DNA of 57,462 bases, taken from positions 1 to 57,462 of the forward strand of contig DDVX01000009.1 of the NCBI GenBank assembly GCA_002345575.1. Reading direction: 5' to 3'. The position numbers were made by a program, and so were the translations under genes. The notes below the pieces were generated by a model, which was not told the origin of the DNA, did no database searches, and saw only the letters and a program-made list of their open reading frames with translations. The DNA is from Stutzerimonas stutzeri (lineage in GTDB: Bacteria > Pseudomonadota > Gammaproteobacteria > Pseudomonadales > Pseudomonadaceae). Of the stretch, positions 33,322-42,349 are shown in pieces (the stretch's first letter is position 1; each line of letters opens with the position of its first letter).

Positions 33322-33980
33322 TGGATTCGACCCGTACACCACGGCGCATCGGTCTGCTCGGGGGCACCTTCGACCCCGTGCATATCGGCCATTTGCGAGG
33401 TGCGCTGGAGGTGGCCGAATACCTTGGGCTGGATGAGGTTCGCCTGCTGCCCAATTTCCGCCCGCCGCATCGCGAGACGCCCAGCTGCTCGGCGCAGGAT
33501 CGCCTGGCCATGGTGCGCCTGGCGGTGGAGGGCTTGCCACTGCTGCTAGTGGATGCGCGCGAGCTGGAGCGTGACAAACCGTCCTACACCATCGATACGC
33601 TGGAGTCCCTGCGTGCCGAGCTGGCTGCGGACGACCAGTTGTTTCTGATCGTCGGCTGGGATGCGTTCTGCGGTCTGCCGAGCTGGTATCGCTGGAGCGA
33701 GCTGCTCGATCATTGCCATATTCTGGTGATGCAGCGTCCGGACGCCGACAGCGAGGCGCCCGAGGCACTGCGCGATCTGCAGGCTGCGCGTAGCGTCAAC
33801 GATCCGCTGGCGCTGACCGGCAGCGGCGGGCAGATCGCCTTTGTTTGGCAGGCACCTCTTGGGGTGTCGGCCACGCGAATCCGTCAATTTCTGGCCAGTG
33901 GCCGTTCGGTGCGTTTTTTGGTGCCCGACGCCGTACTGGCTTATATCAACGCGCACGGACTTTACCGGGCGTCGAACTGA
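33321..33980 (+). CDS. nadD: Nicotinate-nucleotide adenylyltransferase
   Basis: This enzyme makes nicotinic acid adenine dinucleotide for NAD synthesis. It is 219 aa from the ATG at 33321. The nucleotidyltransferase motif GGTFDPVHIGH is at 14-24 (His21, His24), and the ISSTxIR-type motif is VSATRIR near residue 190. A TTG directly upstream is less likely to be the start. It is translationally coupled to proA. Confidence 0.96.
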   Translation: MDSTRTPRRIGLLGGTFDPVHIGHLRGALEVAEYLGLDEVRLLPNFRPPHRETPSCSAQDRLAMVRLAVEGLPLLLVDARELERDKPSYTIDTLESLRAELAADDQLFLIVGWDAFCGLPSWYRWSELLDHCHILVMQRPDADSEAPEALRDLQAARSVNDPLALTGSGGQIAFVWQAPLGVSATRIRQFLASGRSVRFLVPDAVLAYINAHGLYRASN

Positions 33981-33994
33981 GGTTGTTGCAACTT

Positions 33995-34354
33995 ATGCAG
34001 AATGAAGCTTTGGTCCAGCTGGTCGTGAGCGCCCTGGAAGATGTAAAAGGCACCGAGATCACCACCATTGATGTACGCGGCAAGACCAGCGTCACCGATT
34101 TCATGGTGATCGCCAGCGGTACGTCCAGTCGTCACGTGAAGGCGCTGGCCGACAACGTGCTGGAGAAGGTCAAGGAGCAGGGCTTGCGCCCGCTTGGCAG
34201 TGAGGGGCTGGAAGGTGGCGAGTGGGCGCTGCTCGACCTGGGCGATGTGGTGGTGCATGTGATGCAGGTGCCGACGCGCCAGTTCTATGACCTCGAACGC
34301 CTCTGGCAGGGTGCCGAGCAGAGCCGCGCTCAGCATATGGGCGAGCAGGAATAA
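33995..34354 (+). CDS. rsfS: Ribosome silencing factor RsfS
   Basis: RsfS binds ribosomal protein uL14 and blocks subunit joining during starvation. It is 119 aa. The family core is clear: ALEDVKGTEITTIDVRGKTS, VTDFMVIASGTSSRHVKALAD and EGGEWALLDLGDVVVHVM. The ATG at 33995 gives the usual family N-terminus (MQNEALVQLVV). No strong ribosome-binding site is near, so coupling to nadD is likely. Confidence 0.94.
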   Translation: MQNEALVQLVVSALEDVKGTEITTIDVRGKTSVTDFMVIASGTSSRHVKALADNVLEKVKEQGLRPLGSEGLEGGEWALLDLGDVVVHVMQVPTRQFYDLERLWQGAEQSRAQHMGEQE

Positions 34355-34361
34355 TCGAGCC

Positions 34362-34829
34362 GTGCGGGTCAAGCTGATCGCCGTGGGTTCGAAGATGCCG
34401 CGCTGGGTCGAGGATGGCTGGCACGAATATGCTCGCCGTCTGCCGTCCGAGCTGCCGCTGGAACTGCATGAAATATCCCTCAACACACGCGGCAAGAATG
34501 CCGACGTAGCACGGTTGATTCGCCAGGAAGGCGAGGCCATGCTGGCCAAGGTGCAGCCAGGTGAGCGTATCGTCACTCTCGAAGTGACGGGGCGGCCTTG
34601 GAGTACCGAGCAGCTGGCCGCCGAGCTGGAGCGCTGGCGGCTTGATGCGCGCAACGTCAACCTGATGGTGGGCGGACCGGAAGGGCTGGCGCCGGAAGTC
34701 TGTGCACGCAGCGAGCAGCGTTGGTCGCTGTCGCCGCTTACCCTGCCGCATCCGCTGGTGCGCATTCTCATCGGCGAGCAGATCTATCGTGCCTGGACGT
34801 TGCTGTCAGGGCACCCTTATCACAAGTGA
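34362..34829 (+). CDS. rlmH: 23S rRNA m3-pseudouridine-1915 methyltransferase
   Basis: RlmH is a SPOUT enzyme that methylates pseudouridine 1915 in helix 69 of 23S rRNA. It is 155 aa, the usual length, from the GTG at 34362 (MRVKLIAVGSKMPRWV). The SAM-binding knot carries MVGGPEGL and the C-terminal LPHPLVRILIGEQIYRAW. It follows rsfS by 7 bases. Confidence 0.96.
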   Translation: MRVKLIAVGSKMPRWVEDGWHEYARRLPSELPLELHEISLNTRGKNADVARLIRQEGEAMLAKVQPGERIVTLEVTGRPWSTEQLAAELERWRLDARNVNLMVGGPEGLAPEVCARSEQRWSLSPLTLPHPLVRILIGEQIYRAWTLLSGHPYHK

Positions 34830-34846
34830 AGTAGTAAACGCCCCGG

Positions 34847-36736
34847 ATGTCCCAGCCGATAACCCTGAAAGACCACGAAAAGGATGCCCAGCTGGTGCGT
34901 CGGCGGGTCTTCGTGGGTGTAGCGATTGTGCTGGTGATGGTGACGGTGCTTATCGCGCGGATGTACTACCTGCAGGTGGTGCAGTATGAGCACCACTCGA
35001 CGCTGTCGGAGAACAACCGCGTTCACGTGCAGCCGATCCCGCCCAACCGTGGGCTGATCTTCGACCGCGATGGCCGCATCATCGCTGACAACCGCCCGAG
35101 CTTCAGCCTGACAGTGACCCGTGAGCGGGCTGGAGATTGGCGTCAGACGCTGGATACGGTGGTCGAGGTGTTGCAGTTGACCGCCGAGGATCGCGAGCTG
35201 TTCGAGAAGCGCGTACTACAGGGGCGGCGGCCCTTCGAGCCGGTACCGATCATGTACGAGCTGTCCGAAGAGCAGATTGCCCGTGTTGCGGTGGATCAGT
35301 TCCGGCTACCTGGCATCGAGGTTGCGGCGCAGCTGGTGCGTCACTACCCGCAGGGCGAGCACTTCGCACATTCGGTGGGCTATGTCGGGCGCATCAACGA
35401 GGCCGAGCTCAAGCAGCTTGACTCGGTCAATTACAGTGGCACACACCACATCGGCAAGACCGGAGTGGAGAAATTCTACGAGGACGTGCTGCATGGTCGG
35501 GTCGGCTACGAGGAGGTCGAGACAAACGCCCGTGGCCGTGTTCTGCGGGTACTCAAGCGCACCGATCCAATCCCCGGCAAGGACCTGACGCTGACACTCG
35601 ACCTGGACCTGCAGGAAGCCGCTGAAGCCGCGCTCGGCGGGCGCCGTGGTGCCGTCGTGGCCCTGCAGCCGGCTACTGGTGAGGTGCTGGCGATGGTCAG
35701 CCAACCGAGCTTCAACCCCAACCTGTTCGTCACCGGCATCAGCTTCAAGGCCTATGGCGAACTGCGCGATTCCATTGACCGGCCGCTGTTCAACCGTGTG
35801 TTGCGCGGCCTCTACCCGCCGGGCTCGACCATCAAGCCGATGATGGCGGTGGCTGGCCTCGATACTGGTGTGGTCACCGAGACGAGCAAGGTGTTCGATC
35901 CCGGGTTCTTTCAGCTGCCCAACGTGAAGCACAAATATCGCAACTGGAACCGCGGTGGCGATGGTTGGGTCGATCTGGAGCTGGCTATGGCTCGCTCCAA
36001 CGACACCTACTTTTACGACATGGCCCACAAGATGGGCATCGACCGGATGCATGACTATATGACCCGCTTCGGCATCGGCCAGCGGGTGTCGCTGGACATG
36101 TTCGAGGAAACCGCCGGTCTGATGCCTTCACGTGACTGGAAGCGTGCGCGCTATCGCCAGGCGTGGTATCCGGGCGAAACGGTGATTCTCGGCATTGGCC
36201 AGGGCTACATGCAGACCACGCCGCTGCAACTGGCCCAGGCGACGGCGCTGATGGCTACCAAAGGCAAGTGGATTCGGCCGCATCTGGCGCGGCATTTCGA
36301 GGGCGAGTTGCCGGTTGATCCGCAGCCGATGCCAGATATAGAGCTGCGCAATCCGCACTACTGGGATGCGGCCATCAATGGCATGGAGCAGGTGATGCAT
36401 GGCGCGCGCGGCACGGCGAGAAAGGTCGGGGAGTCGTCGCTGTATCGCATTGCCGGCAAGAGCGGCACGGCGCAGGTAGTGGCGATCAAGCAGGGTGAGC
36501 GCTATGACAGCGGCAAGCTCAACGAGCGGCACCGTGACCACGCACTGTTCGTGGCCTTCGCGCCTGTCGACAACCCGCAGATCGCCGTGGCAGTGATGGT
36601 CGAAAACGGGGAGTCCGGCTCCGGCGTCGCCGCCCCGATGGCCAAGCTGGTGATGGATGCCTGGCTGCTCAATGAGCATGGGCAGTTGAAGGCCGAATAC
36701 GCGCCCCCTCTAAGCGCTGAGGCAGGCAAGCCATGA
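34847..36736 (+). CDS. mrdA: Penicillin-binding protein 2
   Basis: This is the elongasome transpeptidase (629 aa). It has an N-terminal membrane anchor (about residues 23-43), a dimerisation domain and a transpeptidase domain. The active-site Ser is S327 in PGSTIKPMM (S-x-x-K, K330), with SND near 384 and a KSGTAQ motif near 540. It works with RodA, encoded next with a 4-base overlap. MltB, RlpA and DacC follow, a cell-shape cluster. Confidence 0.97.
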   Translation: MSQPITLKDHEKDAQLVRRRVFVGVAIVLVMVTVLIARMYYLQVVQYEHHSTLSENNRVHVQPIPPNRGLIFDRDGRIIADNRPSFSLTVTRERAGDWRQTLDTVVEVLQLTAEDRELFEKRVLQGRRPFEPVPIMYELSEEQIARVAVDQFRLPGIEVAAQLVRHYPQGEHFAHSVGYVGRINEAELKQLDSVNYSGTHHIGKTGVEKFYEDVLHGRVGYEEVETNARGRVLRVLKRTDPIPGKDLTLTLDLDLQEAAEAALGGRRGAVVALQPATGEVLAMVSQPSFNPNLFVTGISFKAYGELRDSIDRPLFNRVLRGLYPPGSTIKPMMAVAGLDTGVVTETSKVFDPGFFQLPNVKHKYRNWNRGGDGWVDLELAMARSNDTYFYDMAHKMGIDRMHDYMTRFGIGQRVSLDMFEETAGLMPSRDWKRARYRQAWYPGETVILGIGQGYMQTTPLQLAQATALMATKGKWIRPHLARHFEGELPVDPQPMPDIELRNPHYWDAAINGMEQVMHGARGTARKVGESSLYRIAGKSGTAQVVAIKQGERYDSGKLNERHRDHALFVAFAPVDNPQIAVAVMVENGESGSGVAAPMAKLVMDAWLLNEHGQLKAEYAPPLSAEAGKP

Positions 36737-37878
36737 GCGGGACTTTCGATCGAACGCTTTCGAACACCGATGTGATGCGTCGCCGCGCGACACTGCTGCA
36801 ACGCATGCACATCGATGGTGTGTTGCTGTTGCTGTTGCTGTTGCTGGCGGCGGGCAGCATGTTCATCCTCTATTCAGCCGGCGGCAAGAACCTGGACCTG
36901 CTGATCAAGCAGGCCACCTCGTATGGTATCGGCCTGGTTGCCATGTTGGTCGTCGCCCAGCTCGAGCCGCGCTTCATGGCGCGCTGGGTGCCGTTGGGCT
37001 ACCTGGTGGCGGTGGCGTTGCTGATTGTGGTGGAGTTTTTCGGCTACACGGCGATGGGCGCGACTCGGTGGATCAGCATCCCTGGAGTGATCCGCTTCCA
37101 GCCATCGGAGATCATCAAGATCATCATGCCGATGACGATTGCCTGGTACCTGTCGACCCGTGCGCTACCGCCTGGTATCAAGCACACGGCGGTCAGCCTG
37201 TGTCTGATCGTCATGCCCTTCATGCTGATCCTCAAGCAGCCGGACCTGGGCACCGCGCTGCAGGTGGTAGTTTCCGGTGCCTTCGTGCTGTTTCTTGCCG
37301 GCCTGCGCTGGCGCTGGGTTTTCGGGGCGTTGGCAGCGCTGGTGCCGGTTGCGGTGGGGATGTGGTACTTCGTCCTGCACAATTACCAGAAACAACGCGT
37401 GCTTACCTTTCTTGACCCGGAAAGCGATCCGCTCGGTACCGGTTGGAACATCATCCAGTCCAAGGCTGCAATCGGCTCTGGCGGCGTGTTCGGCAAGGGC
37501 TGGCTGATGGGCACCCAATCTCATCTGGATTTTTTGCCGGAAAGCCATACGGACTTTATCATTGCCGTCCTGGCCGAAGAGTTCGGCCTGGTGGGGGTTT
37601 GTCTGCTGCTGCTGGTTTATCTTCTGTTGATCGGGCGCGGCCTGATCATCACGGTTCAGGCACAGACGCTGTTCGGCAAGCTGCTTGCCGGGGCGCTGAC
37701 CATGACATTTTCCGTTTATGTTTTCATCAATATCGGTATGGTCAGCGGGCTGCTGCCGGTAGTGGGGGTGCCGCTGCCCTTCATCAGTTTTGGCGGAACA
37801 TCATTGGTAACCCTGCTGGCGGGGTTCGGGGTTTTGATGTCGATCCACACCCATCGCAAGTGGATCGCACAGGTTTAG
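36733..37878 (+). CDS. rodA: Rod-shape peptidoglycan glycosyltransferase RodA
   Basis: This is a SEDS-family polymerase with about ten membrane segments (381 aa). Conserved strings are GATRWI, QPSEIIK, KQPDLGT and a C-terminal GVPLPFISFGGTS. The first membrane segment contains a Leu run encoded by four perfect copies of ttgctg (36823-36846). A change in copy number there would add or remove Leu pairs without a frameshift. It is coupled to mrdA. Confidence 0.97.
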   Translation: MSGTFDRTLSNTDVMRRRATLLQRMHIDGVLLLLLLLLAAGSMFILYSAGGKNLDLLIKQATSYGIGLVAMLVVAQLEPRFMARWVPLGYLVAVALLIVVEFFGYTAMGATRWISIPGVIRFQPSEIIKIIMPMTIAWYLSTRALPPGIKHTAVSLCLIVMPFMLILKQPDLGTALQVVVSGAFVLFLAGLRWRWVFGALAALVPVAVGMWYFVLHNYQKQRVLTFLDPESDPLGTGWNIIQSKAAIGSGGVFGKGWLMGTQSHLDFLPESHTDFIIAVLAEEFGLVGVCLLLLVYLLLIGRGLIITVQAQTLFGKLLAGALTMTFSVYVFINIGMVSGLLPVVGVPLPFISFGGTSLVTLLAGFGVLMSIHTHRKWIAQV

Positions 37879-37879
37879 A

Positions 37880-38974
37880 GTGAATGTCTTGAAATCATTA
37901 GCTGGCAGACTGTTAAAACACGTAGGCGTGGCAGGCAAGACGAGGCAAAAACAGCAGGTGGTTTTTCAACGGTCTGCTAATGCCCGGATAAAGCGCGTGC
38001 TTTGCAGCGTGGGGCTCTTTGCTGCATTGGCTGGCAATCAAGTGGCGAGCGCCGCCGACTATGAGGGCGAGAAAATCGCCGAGTTCGTTCGCGAAATGAC
38101 TCAGGATTACGGCTTTGTCAGCGAGCAGCTGGTCGAACTGCTGGCCCAAGCGGAGCGTAAGCAGGGCATTCTCGATGCCATTTCGCGCCCCGCCGAGCGG
38201 GTCAAACCGTGGAAGGAATACCGGCCGATCTTCCTGACCGACGCGCGCGTTGCCCAGGGCGTCGATTTCTGGCGCGAAAACGAAGCCGCACTGACGCGTG
38301 CCGAGGCCGAGTTTGGCGTGCCTGCCGAAGTGATCGTGTCGATCATCGGTGTGGAAACCTTCTACGGTCGCAACACTGGCAGCCATCGGGTCATCGATGC
38401 GCTGACCACGCTGGGCTTCGACTACCCGCCGCGCCAGCCGTTCTTTCGCCAGCAACTCAAGGAGTTTCTGCTGCTGACCCGTGAAGAGCAGGTCGATCCG
38501 CTGACGCTGACCGGTTCCTACGCAGGTGCCATGGGGCTGCCGCAGTTCATGCCGAGCAGCTTCCGCGCCTATGCGGTGGATTTCGATGACGACGGCCGCA
38601 TCGATATCTGGAAAAACCCGGTGGATGCCATTGGTAGCGCCGCCAACTATTTCAAGCAGCACGGCTGGAAAGCCGGTGAGCCGGTCGTCGCGCGCGCCAC
38701 GGTAAAAGGCGAGCGGCATGCCGAAGGGCTCACTCAAGGGCTGGAGCCTGTTCTCAATGCAGCCCAACTGCGTGAGCTGGGCTGGCACAGCGACGACACC
38801 ATCGCCGACGACACGGCCGTAACCGCCTTCCGCCTGGAAGGGGCAGAGGGGGATGAATTCTGGGTCGGCTTGCCGAACTTCTACGTCATCACGCGCTACA
38901 ACCGCAGCGTCATGTATGCAATGGCAGTGCATCAACTGGCCGAGCAGCTTGTCGAAGCCAAGGGGGCACAATGA
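37880..38974 (+). CDS. mltB: Lytic murein transglycosylase B with a MITE-derived N-terminal segment
   Basis: This enzyme cleaves glycan strands with formation of 1,6-anhydromuramate (364 aa). The catalytic Glu is E159 in IIGVETFYGR, with SYAGAMGLPQFMPSSF and DFDDDGRIDIW following. The only in-frame start before the signal peptide is GTG at 37880, two bases after the rodA stop. Residues about 9-33 are encoded by MITE-like element B. The hydrophobic core (about 39-56, ending ASA-AD) follows it. Removing the insert gives a normal n-region (MNVLKS then ARIKR). There is no lipobox, so this looks like a soluble periplasmic SltB1-type enzyme. Confidence 0.92.
   Translation: MNVLKSLAGRLLKHVGVAGKTRQKQQVVFQRSANARIKRVLCSVGLFAALAGNQVASAADYEGEKIAEFVREMTQDYGFVSEQLVELLAQAERKQGILDAISRPAERVKPWKEYRPIFLTDARVAQGVDFWRENEAALTRAEAEFGVPAEVIVSIIGVETFYGRNTGSHRVIDALTTLGFDYPPRQPFFRQQLKEFLLLTREEQVDPLTLTGSYAGAMGLPQFMPSSFRAYAVDFDDDGRIDIWKNPVDAIGSAANYFKQHGWKAGEPVVARATVKGERHAEGLTQGLEPVLNAAQLRELGWHSDDTIADDTAVTAFRLEGAEGDEFWVGLPNFYVITRYNRSVMYAMAVHQLAEQLVEAKGAQ
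37905..37977. repeat. MITE-like element B (internally deleted), inside mltB
   Basis: This 73-bp element has ends gcagactgttaaaac and, read inward from the right, gcagaccgttgaaaaac. It shares cgtaggcg-ggcaggcaagac, aggcaaaaacag and caggtggtt-ttcaacggtctg with element A but lacks about 80 bp of the middle. Its 73 bp plus a 2-bp duplication would be 25 codons, matching the intact mltB frame. Confidence 0.75.
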
Positions 38975-39966
38975 CCAGTCTGCCACTTCGACTGCTAGGG
39001 TTGACGGCCGCCATCCTGCTGGCTGTTGGTTGTTCCTCCAAGCCGCCTTCGTCGTCACCGCCTGCGGTGGTAAAGGGCGGGGGCATCAGCGGTCCGGGTA
39101 ACTATTCGCGGCCAAACCAGGATGGCGCGCCTTGGTGGGACGTGGATGTTTCAGCGATTCCTGACGCGGTGCCGACGCCTCATTTCGGCCCGTTCAAGGC
39201 CAGCCCATATAAGGTACTAGGCAAGACCTATTATCCGATTGCCGATGGCCGCAGCTACCATGAAACCGGCACGGCTTCCTGGTACGGCACCAAGTTCCAT
39301 GGCCAGCCGACCGCCAATGGCGAAAAGTACGATTTGTACGGTATGAGTGCTGCGCACAAGACACTGCCGCTGCCCAGCTACGTTCGGGTGACCAATATCG
39401 ATAACGGCAAGGCGGTGGTGTTGCGGGTCAATGATCGTGGCCCCTTCTATTCGGATCGCATCATCGATCTATCCTTTGCCGCCGCGAAAAAGCTGGGCTT
39501 CGCCGAGTCGGGAACGGCCCGGGTCAAGGTCGAGGGCATCGATCCCGTGCAGTGGTGGGCCGACCGCGGTCAGCCTGTGCCGATGGTCCTGGCACAGCCG
39601 CAAAAGGTTGCCAGCCAGCCAACTACCAGTGCGCTTGCGCAGCCGGTCGAGACCTACACGCCGCCGCCAACGCAGCATGCCGGTGCTACGCTACCGGTTG
39701 AGGTCGCTAACGGCAGTGGTGCTGGTGTTTCCGGCCTGTTCTTGCAGGTCGGCGCATTCGCCAACCCGGACGCTGCTCAGTTGCTGCGCGACAAGCTAAG
39801 CAGCATGACCGGCGCTCCGGTATTCGTCAGTTCGGTGGTTCACCGCGAGCAGGTGCTGCACCGAGTTCGCCTCGGCCCCATCGCCTCGCTGGACGAGGCC
39901 GAGCAGATCGAGCAAAGCGTGCGCCTCGCCAACCTTGGGCAGCCCCGCCGAGTGCGAGCTGACTGA
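38971..39966 (+). CDS. rlpA: RlpA septal-ring lytic transglycosylase lipoprotein
   Basis: RlpA cuts naked glycan strands at the division septum. It is a 331-aa lipoprotein with lipobox AVGC (Cys21). The double-psi beta-barrel domain covers about residues 90-190 (GTASWYG, NGEKYDLYGMSAAHKTLPLPS, VNDRGPF). The SPOR domain is C-terminal (about 252-330, LFLQVGAFANPDAA), which targets denuded glycan at the septum. It overlaps mltB by 4 bases. Confidence 0.95.
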   Translation: MTSLPLRLLGLTAAILLAVGCSSKPPSSSPPAVVKGGGISGPGNYSRPNQDGAPWWDVDVSAIPDAVPTPHFGPFKASPYKVLGKTYYPIADGRSYHETGTASWYGTKFHGQPTANGEKYDLYGMSAAHKTLPLPSYVRVTNIDNGKAVVLRVNDRGPFYSDRIIDLSFAAAKKLGFAESGTARVKVEGIDPVQWWADRGQPVPMVLAQPQKVASQPTTSALAQPVETYTPPPTQHAGATLPVEVANGSGAGVSGLFLQVGAFANPDAAQLLRDKLSSMTGAPVFVSSVVHREQVLHRVRLGPIASLDEAEQIEQSVRLANLGQPRRVRAD

Positions 39967-40030
39967 TGCGCCGACTGCGGAATTCATGACACCGATACTG
40001 TTTCGCCCCACACCCATTTTCGAGAGAGCA

Positions 40031-41191
40031 ATGACTATCACCACCTATGTGCATCGCCTGTTTCTTCTGGTCCTGCTGACGGTAGCGCCGGTTGCGCTGG
40101 CGCAGACATCCATCACGCCCTCCGCCCCGCAGCTGGCGGCCAAATCCTATGTGCTGATGGATGCAGCAAGCGGCACGGTGCTGGTGGAAAGCGGCGGCGA
40201 TGAGCGTCTGCCACCGGCCAGTCTGACCAAGCTGATGACTGCCTATATCGCCACCCTGGAAATCCAGAAGGGCAAGATTGCCGAGAGCGACATGGTCACC
40301 GTCAGCGAAAAGGCCTGGCGTACCGGCGGCTCGCGGATGTTCATCCAGGTCAATACTCAGGTTTCAGTGGACGACCTGCTGCACGGCATCATCATCCAGT
40401 CCGGCAACGACGCTAGCGTCGCCATGGCCGAATACATCGCCGGCAGCGAAGAAGCCTTCGCCGACCTGATGAATGCCGCTGCGCAGCGGCTGGGCATGAC
40501 CAATACCCACTTCGTCAACTCCACCGGCCTGCCGCACCCTGACCATTACTCCTCGGCGGCCGATATGGCCAAGCTTGCCCGCGCGATCATCTACGAAGAC
40601 CCGGCGCACTACGGCATCTACGCGCAGAAGGAATTTCTCTGGAACAACATCAAGCAGCCCAACCGCAACCTGCTGCTGTGGCGCGACAAGACCGTCGATG
40701 GCCTGAAGACCGGCCATACCGACGAAGCTGGCTACTGCCTGGTAGCATCGGCGGTGCGTGACGGCATGCGCCTGATCAGCGTGGTGTTCGGCACCAACAG
40801 TGAGCAGTCACGCGCAGCTGAAACGCAGAAGCTGCTGACCTACGGTTTCCGCTTCTTCGAAACGCGTACCTTCTATCAGCAGGGCGTCGAGCTGGCACAG
40901 TCCCGTGTCTGGAAAGGTCAGCAGGATCAGGTCAGCGCCGGATTGGCCAAGGATCTGACCATGACCCTGCCGCGCGGCCAGCTGGAAAAGTTGCAGGCCG
41001 GCATGACTTTCAATCCGGAGCTGATCGCACCCATCCAGCAGGGTGACGTGATCGGCAAGGTCGAGGTCAGGCTCAACGATGAGGTGCTGCAGAGCACCGA
41101 TCTGATCGCCCTGCAAACGGTTGAAGAAGGTGGGCTGTTCCGCCGCTTTTGGGATAGCATCCGACTGTTCTTCTTCAACCTCTTCAACTGA
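40031..41191 (+). CDS. dacC: D-alanyl-D-alanine carboxypeptidase (PBP5/6 type)
   Basis: This is a low-molecular-mass penicillin-binding protein that trims pentapeptide side chains (386 aa). It has a signal peptide (1-24), S64-x-x-K67 in PPASLTKLM, SGN at 124-126 and KTG at 226-228. The C-terminus ends in an amphipathic, Phe-rich helix (FWDSIRLFFFNLFN) for membrane anchoring. The ATG at 40031 is preceded by GAGAG. The paralogue letter (dacA or dacC) is not decidable from sequence alone. Confidence 0.92.
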   Translation: MTITTYVHRLFLLVLLTVAPVALAQTSITPSAPQLAAKSYVLMDAASGTVLVESGGDERLPPASLTKLMTAYIATLEIQKGKIAESDMVTVSEKAWRTGGSRMFIQVNTQVSVDDLLHGIIIQSGNDASVAMAEYIAGSEEAFADLMNAAAQRLGMTNTHFVNSTGLPHPDHYSSAADMAKLARAIIYEDPAHYGIYAQKEFLWNNIKQPNRNLLLWRDKTVDGLKTGHTDEAGYCLVASAVRDGMRLISVVFGTNSEQSRAAETQKLLTYGFRFFETRTFYQQGVELAQSRVWKGQQDQVSAGLAKDLTMTLPRGQLEKLQAGMTFNPELIAPIQQGDVIGKVEVRLNDEVLQSTDLIALQTVEEGGLFRRFWDSIRLFFFNLFN

Positions 41192-41202
41192 CAACCTCTT
41201 GC

Positions 41203-41234
41203 GCGCGCCCTGGCCACCCTGCCGGGGCGCGTTT
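41203..41234 (+). terminator. Weak hairpin after dacC
   Basis: A 7-bp GC stem (41204-41210 with 41225-41231) is followed by only three T residues. It could attenuate transcription between dacC and the DUF493 gene. Confidence 0.3.
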
Positions 41235-41258
41235 GCGGATCACGAGTCCGTCACTGCC

Positions 41259-41543
41259 ATGAATGAACAGACAAGCGATACACAGGCACCCAAAATAGAA
41301 TTCCCCTGCGAGCGTTATCCGATCAAGGTGATCGGAGAGGCGGGAGAGGGTTTTCACGAGGCAGTGGTCGAGGTAATACGTCGGCACGCCCCGGATTTCG
41401 ATGAAACCACGCTCGTAACGCGCGATAGCCGTAACGGCCGCTTCCTCTCCGTTCAGGTGTTAATCACCGCGACTGGAGTCGAGCAGCTGCAGGCGATTCA
41501 CGTCGACCTGCGGGCAACCGGGCGCGTGCAAATGGTGCTCTGA
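41259..41543 (+). CDS. DUF493 family protein (YbeD-like)
   Basis: This is a 94-aa small protein of the YbeD/DUF493 family with an ACT-like fold. It has FPCERYPIKVIGEAGEGF and a core ending LSVQVLITATGVEQLQAIHVDLRA. In many gamma-proteobacteria it sits between dacA/C and lipB, as here; a regulatory role is guessed from the fold. The ATG at 41259 is the family start. Confidence 0.92.
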   Translation: MNEQTSDTQAPKIEFPCERYPIKVIGEAGEGFHEAVVEVIRRHAPDFDETTLVTRDSRNGRFLSVQVLITATGVEQLQAIHVDLRATGRVQMVL

Positions 41544-41601
41544 TGAGCGCCTTCTTCTTGCTGTTCCGGCTGCATTTGCGAAGTGCCTTCGGAGCCCGTC
41601 A

Positions 41602-42258
41602 ATGAACGGCTCAGTCCTCGGCGTGCGTGACCTCGGGCTGATCGAGTACGAGCCTGCCTGGCAGGCCATGCAGCGCTTTACCAATACGCGGGGGCCGGCC
41701 ACCGACGATGAAGTCTGGCTGCTGCAACACCTGCCAGTATTCACTCAAGGCCAGGCCGGCAAGGCCGAGCATCTGCTGTTGCCCGGCGATATTCCCGTGG
41801 TGCAAGCTGACCGTGGCGGCCAGGTGACCTATCACGGGCCGGGACAGCTGGTCTGCTACCTACTGCTGGATGTGCGTCGCCTGGGCATCGGTGTGCGTGA
41901 GCTGGTCAGCCGTATCGAACAGAGCCTGATCGATTTGCTTGCCAGCTACGATGTGCAGGCTGTAGCAAAGCCCGATGCGCCTGGCGTCTACGTTAACGGC
42001 GCGAAGATCGCTTCCCTCGGCCTGCGAATCCGCAGCGGACGCTCATTTCATGGCTTGGCGCTGAACGTGGACATGGATCTGGAACCCTTCGGGCGGATAA
42101 ACCCCTGCGGCTACGCCGGCATGGCCATGACCCAGCTGGCCGATTTGATCGCTAGGCCGGTAGCACTTTCCGAGGTTAGTGACCGACTGCGTGAACAGCT
42201 GGTCAAGCACCTCGGCTACGCGCAGCAGCAGGCGCTGACGGGTTCGGTTGAGCACTAA
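41602..42258 (+). CDS. lipB: Octanoyl-[acyl-carrier-protein]-protein N-octanoyltransferase
   Basis: LipB moves octanoate from acyl carrier protein to lipoyl domains. It is 218 aa. The catalytic Cys is C169 in INPCGYAG and the partner Lys is K135 in NGAKIASLG. RGGQVTYHGPGQLV (71-84) is the signature. The reverse-strand lipA, which inserts the sulfurs, converges on it and a terminator lies between them. Confidence 0.96.
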   Translation: MNGSVLGVRDLGLIEYEPAWQAMQRFTNTRGPATDDEVWLLQHLPVFTQGQAGKAEHLLLPGDIPVVQADRGGQVTYHGPGQLVCYLLLDVRRLGIGVRELVSRIEQSLIDLLASYDVQAVAKPDAPGVYVNGAKIASLGLRIRSGRSFHGLALNVDMDLEPFGRINPCGYAGMAMTQLADLIARPVALSEVSDRLREQLVKHLGYAQQQALTGSVEH

Positions 42259-42306
42259 GCCGGGGGCTTGCTCATTCACTGTGTAGGGAAAAAGTGGTGG
42301 ATACGA

Positions 42307-42342
42307 ACGCTTGCCCAGGCGAGGCCTGGGCAGGCGTTTTTC
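42307..42342 (+). terminator. Rho-independent terminator after lipB
   Basis: A strong GC hairpin, with arms cgcttgcccaggc and gcctgggcaggcg around a 3-base loop, is followed by a run of five T residues on the plus strand. It ends the long proA-to-lipB run. Confidence 0.85.
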
Positions 42343-42349
42343 GGGTCGA

